Of a DNA stretch of 9,525 nucleotides, positions 5,945 through 9,525 are shown in pieces. The translations under genes and the position numbers were made by a program. Source of the stretch: Planctomicrobium sp. Its GTDB lineage: Bacteria; Planctomycetota; Planctomycetia; Planctomycetales; Planctomycetaceae. Below the pieces are notes generated by a model, which saw nothing but the letters and a program-made list of their open reading frames with translations, had not been told where the DNA came from and did not search any database. The stretch's first letter is position 1. Every line of letters begins with the position of its first letter. Where the stretch lies: contig JABJMI010000594.1 of the NCBI GenBank assembly GCA_018659505.1, positions 1 to 9,525 of the forward strand, written 5' to 3'.

Positions 5945-6460
5945 ATGAACATTGCTCTAGTTCGATACGGTGCTGTACCCGAAGTGGCTCGCTGTGGGAT
6001 TCCGGATGAATTGAATGTCGTCAGGAACGATGAGGTTGTCGTCCAGACTCATCGCGGGTCCGAGTGCGGTCGCATCCTGCAACTTGTGAAACCACCTGTC
6101 GAGCCGGGTGTCGAAATTGTCGAACCGAGTTTTCAGGTTGAGAGATTGAAGAACGAGTCAGACGAACAAACACGTCAGCGGATTCGTGATAAAGCCAACA
6201 CGGAGTTCGATGTCTGGAATCAGCGGATCCTCGAATGGGGGCTGGATTTACAGCTCATCGAACTTGACTGGACATTAGACGAGGAAAAACTCGTCCTGTA
6301 TGTCTTAAACGAGCGTGGTCCCGAGTGTACGAAGCTTGCACTACAAATTGCAGCTGCTGGGTTAGGCATCGTCGAAGTCCAACCCGTTGACGAAGATGGA
6401 CCAGTTGCCATGCCAGCAAGTGGAGGAGGCGGCGGTTGCGGAAGTTGCGGAGCACACTAA
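5945..6460 (+). CDS. PSP1 domain protein (RicT/YaaT-like) with Cys-rich tail
   Basis: 171 residues. The start MNIALVRYGAVPEVARCGIP and the block VVVQTHRGSECGRILQL (31-47) are typical of the PSP1 C-terminal domain family, whose Bacillus member RicT (YaaT) joins YlbF and YmcA in an Fe-S-carrying complex that affects mRNA maturation and phosphorelay signalling. Residues 85-147 hold the second half (EFDVWNQRILEWGLDLQLIELDWTLDE, then LVLYVLNERGPECTKLA). Cysteines are at 17, 41, 128, 165 and 168; Cys41 and Cys128 sit in the conserved blocks, and the last pair lies in a flexible Gly-rich tail, ASGGGGGCGSCGAH. No signal peptide, so cytoplasmic. yidD follows 103 bases later on the same strand. Family assignment is strong; metal or Fe-S binding is inferred from family and cysteines. 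No SD is seen before the ATG. Confidence 0.85.
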   Translation: MNIALVRYGAVPEVARCGIPDELNVVRNDEVVVQTHRGSECGRILQLVKPPVEPGVEIVEPSFQVERLKNESDEQTRQRIRDKANTEFDVWNQRILEWGLDLQLIELDWTLDEEKLVLYVLNERGPECTKLALQIAAAGLGIVEVQPVDEDGPVAMPASGGGGGCGSCGAH

Positions 6461-6518
6461 GTACATAGAAAGATCAGCTGGCAAACGGGGAGTGTCAACT
6501 CGTTGTGTCACAAAAACA

Positions 6519-6534
6519 GGGGACTCACGTCCTC
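6519..6534 (+). repeat. Small GC-rich hairpin between the PSP1 gene and yidD
   Basis: GGGGAC-TCAC-GTCCTC pairs 6 bp including one G-T wobble around a 4-base loop. There is no T-run, so it is not a terminator by the usual rule. It sits 30 bases before the yidD start and could reduce or tune read-through or translation. Confidence 0.25.
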
Positions 6535-6563
6535 CACTCGCCGGTTTTCATGAAGAGAAATTG

Positions 6564-6848
6564 ATGGACACAGAGGCAACGACTCCGACCACTGATCCAG
6601 AGACTAAGAAGAGTTTGTTAAGTAGGATTTTTCAACTGCCGGCGACGTTGCTGATTCTGTCCGTCAAACTTTACCAATGTACACTTGGACCTCTTTTTCT
6701 GGGTGGGCATTGTCGGTTTGAGCCATCCTGCAGCCACTATTTTATTCAGGCTGTTGAGAAATACGGAGCAGTGAAAGGTGGGATCAAAGGCATTTTGAGA
6801 ATCTGTCGCTGCCATCCATTCTGTTCTGGAGGCTATGATCCCCCATGA
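6564..6848 (+). CDS. yidD: Membrane protein insertion efficiency factor YidD
   Basis: 94 residues. After a variable, acidic N-terminus (1-16) comes a hydrophobic/amphipathic helix LLSRIFQLPATLLILSVKLYQ (18-38), then the YidD hallmark: LGPLFLGGHCRFEPSCSHYF (41-60), an A--KYG---G helix (63-73), and RICRCHPFCSGGYDP (79-93). YidD is a small inner-membrane-associated protein that helps YidC insert membrane proteins. Length fits the family (about 70-110). The reading frame is open back to an ATG at 6387, but that overlaps the PSP1 gene and adds 59 residues with no family match; ATG 6564, preceded by AAGAG, gives the normal size. In many bacteria yidD lies in the rpmH-rnpA-yidD-yidC cluster; here it follows the PSP1 gene. 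Confidence 0.92.
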   Translation: MDTEATTPTTDPETKKSLLSRIFQLPATLLILSVKLYQCTLGPLFLGGHCRFEPSCSHYFIQAVEKYGAVKGGIKGILRICRCHPFCSGGYDPP

Positions 6849-6895
6849 TTTCGTGAAGCTGGGTGTTATAATCGTTATAGTTAATTTCAGTTCCC

Positions 6896-6934
6896 ACCGA
6901 CTCGGTCGCTTCTGTGAAAGTCTTCGAGTTCGGT
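6896..6934 (+). repeat. Bulged hairpin downstream of yidD
   Basis: ACCGACTCG and CGAGTTCGGT pair over 9 bp with a single bulged T and a 20-base loop. It has no T-run, so it is not a standard terminator; it could be a 3'-end structure of the yidD transcript or part of a small RNA. Confidence 0.3.
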
Positions 6935-6973
6935 CTCTACAGCGGTCCTCGAATGCCGAAAACTGGCGATAAG

Positions 6974-7003
6974 GGAACTTCCCTAAACTGAACTGCTGTT
7001 AAA
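6974..7003 (+). promoter_or_regulatory. ECF sigma-like promoter candidate GGAACTT-N17-GTTAAA
   Basis: GGAACTT (6974-6980) equals the -35 consensus of the E. coli sigma-E type, and GTTAAA (6998-7003) resembles its -10 (GTCAAA/TCTAA class) at 17 bases spacing. Planctomycetes carry many ECF sigma factors with mostly unknown promoters, so the match is suggestive only. GGAACTT also forms part of a small palindrome AGGGAA-C-TTCCCT (6972-6984). It is 250 bases upstream of the envelope cluster. Confidence 0.25.
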
Positions 7004-7048
7004 ATAGTTCGGATTCATAAGATTTGATGTGAATGTTGACGCAGCTAG

Positions 7049-7078
7049 TTGACTTTAGGAATTACTCGGTCGTACTAT
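7049..7078 (+). promoter_or_regulatory. Sigma-70-like promoter candidate TTGACT-N18-TACTAT
   Basis: TTGACT matches the -35 consensus at 5 of 6 positions and TACTAT the -10 at 4 of 6, with 18 bases between. A transcript would start near 7085 and leave a leader of about 165 bases before the ATG at 7253. Confidence 0.4.
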
Positions 7079-7153
7079 CATAAGACATTTCAAAAGTAGT
7101 GTTGTACTTCTCAGTGAAAAGTTTGCAGAAACCTTGAGAGGTGAACACACTCC

Positions 7154-7200
7154 ACCAGGAACTCTTTTCAGAGAATTCAGTAACTATTCTGGATCCTGGT
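7154..7200 (+). repeat. Nested inverted repeat in the leader of the envelope cluster
   Basis: ACCAGGA (7154-7160) and TCCTGGT (7194-7200) are perfect 7-bp arms. Between them CTCT-TTTC-AGAG (7163-7174) can form an inner hairpin. The structure ends 52 bases before the ATG at 7253. It could be a leader RNA element that affects stability or translation; no known riboswitch class is recognised. Confidence 0.3.
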
Positions 7201-7252
7201 TATTTGCCTTAAATTTCCTTTCGTCCAGCACTTACTCCGGTATCATTCTGGT

Positions 7253-7909
7253 ATGACGAAACTCAGCAAAATCTTGACAATCTTTGTGACTGTCGCCTGT
7301 CTGGCGTTTGTCGGGTTCGCAATTGCGACGACATTCGCAGGTCCAGACTGGTCGGAAACGATGAATGCCGACTACTTCGACGCTTACGCCATCACGAAGT
7401 CAACGGGTGAAAATGCGAGTTGGTCTGCCACCCGTGGAAGTGACGACGGGGAAGTTGCAAACTCAAAAGTTCTTCCCGAAGTTCTCACGAAAGTGATGGA
7501 TGAGGTTCAGCAACAACGACAAGCAGAACTGCAAGAATTGCAAGCGAAAGAACCTCTCTTAACTGCCCGCAATGCTGAACTTGAAACGGCGAAAGTCGCT
7601 GACGAAAAAGCTCTTCAAGAATACCTCACTAAAATGAGAGAGCGGTTGGCAACATTGACCCAGGAGGAAAGCGATCTGACCTCTAAGGTGACAGCGATGG
7701 CAGTCGAAGCTCGCAAAGTCGAGACACAGATTGTTTCTCGTCGTGAAGATATCATTCGACTCAATCAACAGGTTGAGGAATTAAAAGCGGATTTGTTTCG
7801 CTTAGAAGTCATTCGAGAACAGTTGCGGGATCTCAACTTTCAGTTGAAGGAGCATCTTGATCGCGCTGCCGAACGGAATCAAACGCTGAACGAAAAGTAC
7901 AATCCTTAA
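7253..7909 (+). CDS. Membrane-anchored coiled-coil protein of unknown function
   Basis: 218 residues. The N-terminus is K4/K6 followed by a hydrophobic segment ILTIFVTVACLAFVGFAIAT (7-26), an uncleaved anchor or signal-like segment. A linker with WSETMNADYFDAYAITKS and a Ser/Gly-rich stretch (32-72) follows. From ~78 to ~212 the protein is a long charged helix rich in Leu heptads, Glu, Gln and Arg (EELKADLFRLEVIREQLRDL at 175-194), a typical coiled coil. No enzymatic motif, no cysteine after the anchor. Topology is probably N-in, with the coiled coil outside the cytoplasmic membrane. There is no SD; ATG 7253 is chosen because it gives a complete anchor. It is followed at 65 bases by another protein of the same plan, suggesting partners or a co-assembled structure. 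I recognise no named family; planctomycete-specific is an inference. Confidence 0.75.
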   Translation: MTKLSKILTIFVTVACLAFVGFAIATTFAGPDWSETMNADYFDAYAITKSTGENASWSATRGSDDGEVANSKVLPEVLTKVMDEVQQQRQAELQELQAKEPLLTARNAELETAKVADEKALQEYLTKMRERLATLTQEESDLTSKVTAMAVEARKVETQIVSRREDIIRLNQQVEELKADLFRLEVIREQLRDLNFQLKEHLDRAAERNQTLNEKYNP

Positions 7910-7964
7910 TTCTCAACTTTAGTCGACTATTTATTGAGTGAACCTGTCGTCAGAGATCACTTTC

Positions 7965-7968
7965 GGAG
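7965..7968 (+). promoter_or_regulatory. SD GGAG of the second coiled-coil gene
   Basis: GGAG lies 6 bases before ATG at 7975, supporting that start and independent ribosome loading on this second gene of the cluster. Confidence 0.5.
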
Positions 7969-7974
7969 TTTCAA

Positions 7975-8868
7975 ATGTCATATGTCGGTAAAATTCTGGT
8001 AGTTGTTCAAGTGGTGTTGAGCCTCTTGTTCATGGCGTTTGCTGGAGCAGTTTTCTCCATGCACCAGAATTGGCAAACAAAGTACAATGCTGAAGCAGAA
8101 GCCTCTGCACGGCTCGATGCAAATCTCGAAGAGCTTCGTAAGGATTTAGATCTTGTTAAGCAGAACAGTGCGACTGCAATTGCAGATGAAAAAGCACGTG
8201 CTGATCAAAACCAGGCTGCGAATCAAACTCTGGATGCCGAAAACAAACGGCTCACCCTTGAGGTCGAAAAGAAAGAAGCCCAACGCGAAGAGCAAACGGG
8301 CTTAGCACTTTCGAAACAAAATGAAGCAAAGTTCCGTCAACAAGAAGCAGAAAAGCAGCGAATTGAAAACGACAAGTTGCGAGCAGCACTTGATCAAGAA
8401 TCAGCGACTGTTAGAGATCTGCAAGATACAGTTTTCACTCGTGACGTCACCTTGGAAGAGTTAAGAAAACGCTACACGAATCTACTTGCCAAATCAGCCT
8501 ATCTGGAACGAGTTGTTGCCGCACACAACTTGCCAACTGATCCGGATATTGTTGCACGTATGAAAGTCCCGCCACCACCAGTTGATGGGCTTGTGATTCT
8601 AGTGAAGAAGAATCGAGCCAGTCGAGTCGACTTTGTGCAACTCTCAATTGGAAGCGACGACGGATTGCTTGTTGGACATGAAATTGATGTCATTCGGTTG
8701 AATGCCGAAGAAGGCGATTCTGACTGGCTGGGACGGATCGAAGTTGTTTCTATTGAACCAGACACTTCGGTCGCACGTGTGATTCACCCTGCGAAAAATG
8801 GAATCATCCAAAAAGGTGACACAGCGACTACAAAACTTCGTCAACCAACAGTTAGCCTTAATAACTAA
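7975..8868 (+). CDS. Membrane-anchored coiled-coil protein with C-terminal beta domain (MreC/FlgT-like layout)
   Basis: 297 residues in three parts. Residues 6-28 (KILVVVQVVLSLLFMAFAGA onward) are a transmembrane anchor with Lys6 on the inner side. Residues ~35-183 are a long Glu/Lys/Gln/Ala-rich coiled coil with a small break near 107-117. After a PPPP hinge (199-202) comes a beta-rich domain (203-284): VDGLVILVKKN, VDFVQLSIGSDDGLLVGHEIDVIR, WLGRIEVVSIEPDTSVARVI and a final GIIQKGD. The pattern of 'x-x-IG-x-x-x-GL-x-x-G-x-x-x-x-x-R ... G-x-I-x-V-x-x-V-x-x-x-x-S-x-A-x-V ... I-x-x-GD' resembles the small barrels at the ends of MreC and FlgT-type proteins, which mediate contacts outside the membrane. 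The resemblance is by layout, not by a database match. Probably a structural envelope component acting with the genes at 7253 and 8937. Confidence 0.78.
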   Translation: MSYVGKILVVVQVVLSLLFMAFAGAVFSMHQNWQTKYNAEAEASARLDANLEELRKDLDLVKQNSATAIADEKARADQNQAANQTLDAENKRLTLEVEKKEAQREEQTGLALSKQNEAKFRQQEAEKQRIENDKLRAALDQESATVRDLQDTVFTRDVTLEELRKRYTNLLAKSAYLERVVAAHNLPTDPDIVARMKVPPPPVDGLVILVKKNRASRVDFVQLSIGSDDGLLVGHEIDVIRLNAEEGDSDWLGRIEVVSIEPDTSVARVIHPAKNGIIQKGDTATTKLRQPTVSLNN

Positions 8869-8881
8869 TAATGTAGGTCAG

Positions 8882-8899
8882 GTCAGGCTCCTGCCTGAC
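8882..8899. repeat. Perfect GC-rich hairpin GTCAGGC-TCCT-GCCTGAC, REP-like
   Basis: Perfect 7-bp arms with a TCCT loop, preceded by a tandem GGTCA GGTCA (8877-8886). No T-run follows, so it is not a standard terminator. It lies in the 68-base gap between two genes of the cluster. The form (compact GC-rich palindrome in a gap) is that of dispersed REP-like elements; only one copy is in this window, so dispersal cannot be shown. It may also act as an mRNA stability or partial attenuation element. Confidence 0.5.
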
Positions 8900-8924
8900 A
8901 ATTCACGATTCAACTCTCATTTTC

Positions 8925-8928
8925 AGGA
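8925..8928 (+). promoter_or_regulatory. SD AGGA of the 42-residue membrane protein gene
   Basis: AGGA lies 8 bases before ATG at 8937, supporting this short gene as translated. Confidence 0.5.
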
Positions 8929-8936
8929 TCATAATC

Positions 8937-9065
8937 ATGGCACGCGGAGAAGATCCAGCACCGGATGTCTATGTCGGACTATTGTTCGTCGCTGTTGCTT
9001 CATTGCTCGTTGGCTGCGGTTTCCTTATTCTGGAAATCAGCAGTTACGGCTGGCAGTTCAGCTAA
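8937..9065 (+). CDS. 42-residue single-pass membrane protein
   Basis: ATG to TAA gives 42 residues: a charged start MARGEDPAPD (1-10), a hydrophobic helix VYVGLLFVAVASLLVGCGFL (11-30), and a short tail ILEISSYGWQFS. One membrane segment is clear; the sole cysteine (27) is inside it and there is no lipobox with a basic n-region, so it is not a lipoprotein. It has its own SD, sits 68 bases after the second coiled-coil gene, and is followed 28 bases later by a strong terminator, so it is the last gene of the cluster. The start is acidic as well as having Arg3, so orientation in the membrane is uncertain. A role as a small subunit of an envelope complex formed by the two coiled-coil proteins is a guess from position. 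I recognise no named family. Confidence 0.75.
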   Translation: MARGEDPAPDVYVGLLFVAVASLLVGCGFLILEISSYGWQFS

Positions 9066-9093
9066 GAGTCGACAACACAAGCAAGCTGATTCA

Positions 9094-9136
9094 TCGTTTA
9101 GCTGCACACTAAAAGTGTGTGACTAAACGATTTTTT
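9094..9136 (+). terminator. Strong intrinsic terminator of the envelope gene cluster
   Basis: Outer arms TCGTTTAG (9094-9101) and CTAAACGA (9123-9130) pair perfectly. After one mismatch and two G-T wobbles the inner arms CACACT (9105-9110) and AGTGTG (9114-9119) close on an AAA loop. TTTTTT (9131-9136) follows at once on the plus strand. On the minus strand no T-run follows the hairpin, so it serves mainly the 7253-9065 cluster and ends 4 bases before the 3' end of the convergent MazG gene. Confidence 0.88.
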
Positions 9137-9140
9137 GTTC

Positions 9141-9458
9141 TTACGGCTTTTCTTCAATCCCACAGGCACAGACCATCTCTCCGCAACCGGGGCAGCCGCG
9201 TCCATATTTCGCGATCACGGCTTGTTCGAGATCGATCCCAGCGACATTCGCGATTGTCGCCAGCCAGGCGAGGACATCTGCGAATTCTTTAGCCAGTTCT
9301 TCCTTAGAACCTTCACGCAACGCAGCAGCAAGCTCGCCCACCTCTTCCATGAGCCACATAAACGTCCCATCCACCCCGCGTTTCTCGTCCTTAGACGAAT
9401 ACATGGTTTGAATGAGTTCTTGCAAATCGTTAAGGCTCATACTTTCAGAGGATGACAT
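9141..9458 (-). CDS. MazG-type nucleotide pyrophosphohydrolase with Cys-rich tail
   Basis: 105 residues. The all-alpha NTP-pyrophosphatase motif is present: MWLMEEVGELAAAL (34-47), with Glu38, Glu39 and Glu42 forming the EExxE half, and KEFADVLAWLATIANVAGIDL (57-77), with Glu58 and Asp61 the ExxD half. These acidic residues bind Mg and hydrolyse nucleoside triphosphates to monophosphate and pyrophosphate, usually for nucleotide-pool cleaning. The length is that of a single-domain MazG-like protein. The C-terminus KYGRGCPGCGEMVCACG has Cys89, Cys92, Cys97 and Cys99, a likely small metal-binding knuckle. ATG 9458 is preferred over Met7 (9440) because AGG lies 6 bases before it. Cytoplasmic. The substrate (dNTP or modified nucleotide) cannot be read from the sequence. 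Confidence 0.88.
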   Translation of the reverse strand: MSSSESMSLNDLQELIQTMYSSKDEKRGVDGTFMWLMEEVGELAAALREGSKEELAKEFADVLAWLATIANVAGIDLEQAVIAKYGRGCPGCGEMVCACGIEEKP

Positions 9459-9497
9459 AGGTGACCTGTTGCTGGATAGGTGTTCTAACTTCCACCT
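9457..9497 (-). promoter_or_regulatory. Repeated ATAGGTG and inverted AGGTG/CACCT upstream of the MazG gene
   Basis: ATAGGTG occurs at 9457-9463 and 9476-9482, 19 bases apart, and AGGTG (9478-9482) is inversely repeated as CACCT (9493-9497). The first copy overlaps the start codon and SD region. They may mark an operator or be chance in a short stretch; no clear promoter boxes were found in the 67 bases to the window edge. Confidence 0.2.
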
Positions 9498-9525
9498 GTC
9501 TCTCGGCGTTTGTTTTAAATCGGAA

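Larger units (their letters stand above)
6849..7252 (+). other. 404-base gene-free region with candidate promoters and hairpins
   Basis: No ORF with coding character was found on either strand. The part after yidD has an isolated TATAAT at 6867-6872 and a bulged hairpin, ACCGACTCG (6896-6904) with CGAGTTCGGT (6925-6934, one bulged T). The centre has an ECF-like promoter candidate (6974-7003) and a sigma-70-like one (7049-7078). The last 100 bases have a nested inverted repeat (7154-7200). No tRNA cloverleaf was found. The size and signals suggest the main promoter and leader of the envelope gene cluster that starts at 7253, and possibly a small RNA. Confidence 0.5.

Noticed and set aside
6387..6563. 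Upstream extension of yidD by 59 residues
   Set aside because: The extension overlaps the end of the PSP1 gene in another frame and has no family similarity; ATG 6564 gives the usual YidD size.
6921..6945. Possible tRNA T-arm (GAGTTCGGTCTC) after yidD
   Set aside because: The stem does not form the needed 5-bp T-arm, and no acceptor, D or anticodon arms are found around it.
8798..9112. Plus-strand ORF of 104 residues
   Set aside because: It overlaps the end of the coiled-coil gene and the whole 42-residue gene in another frame, and its product has no coherent features, while the alternative frame has a clean membrane helix and SD.
9135..9455. Plus-strand ORF of 106 residues
   Set aside because: Antisense shadow of the MazG gene, which has intact catalytic motifs.

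Overview
The window looks like chromosomal sequence from a planctomycete, probably of the Gimesia/Rubinisphaera type; this is inferred from gene content, as no rRNA is present. The pointers are a secreted PQQ-like propeller opening with WRGFRG, a secreted helical-repeat protein with a WHVIGPFDN sandwich domain, a protein arginine kinase, a PSP1 protein, coiled-coil envelope proteins, and many starts without a clear Shine-Dalgarno (SD) sequence. No mobile element, CRISPR array, tRNA or rRNA is visible. Most of it is housekeeping or core lineage sequence rather than an accessory island.

Left part (1-2403). The left edge cuts the first 33 codons of mcsB (minus strand, GTG start with a strong SD). 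Upstream of it, about 300 bases hold no gene but contain three inverted repeats. Next comes a SAM-dependent methyltransferase (393-1619, minus), divergent from a two-gene unit: a 59-residue basic/coiled protein (1681-1860) and a Tsr3/DTW-type aminocarboxypropyl transferase-like protein with a GTG start (1864-2349), ended by a short terminator-like hairpin.

Middle part (2436-5750). Two exported proteins lie in tandem: a helical-repeat plus beta-sandwich protein (2436-3557) and a PQQ-like beta-propeller (3614-4807). They converge on a class IV PLP aminotransferase (4818-5750, minus). The two convergent stop codons are the two ends of one 16-bp palindrome.

Right part (5945-9525). A PSP1 (RicT-like) protein with a Cys-rich tail (5945-6460) is followed by yidD (6564-6848). 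A 404-base gap with candidate promoters and hairpins leads into a three-gene envelope cluster: an anchored coiled-coil protein (7253-7909), a second anchored coiled-coil protein ending in a beta-rich domain reminiscent of MreC/FlgT C-termini (7975-8868), and a 42-residue single-pass membrane protein (8937-9065). The cluster ends in a strong intrinsic terminator (9094-9136). A MazG-type nucleotide pyrophosphohydrolase with a Cys-rich tail (9141-9458, minus) converges on it.

The best candidate for something undescribed is the 7253-9065 cluster: two N-terminally anchored coiled coils and a miniature membrane protein, in a lineage that lacks the canonical FtsZ division system. The function is not known from sequence; only architecture and gene order are seen here.
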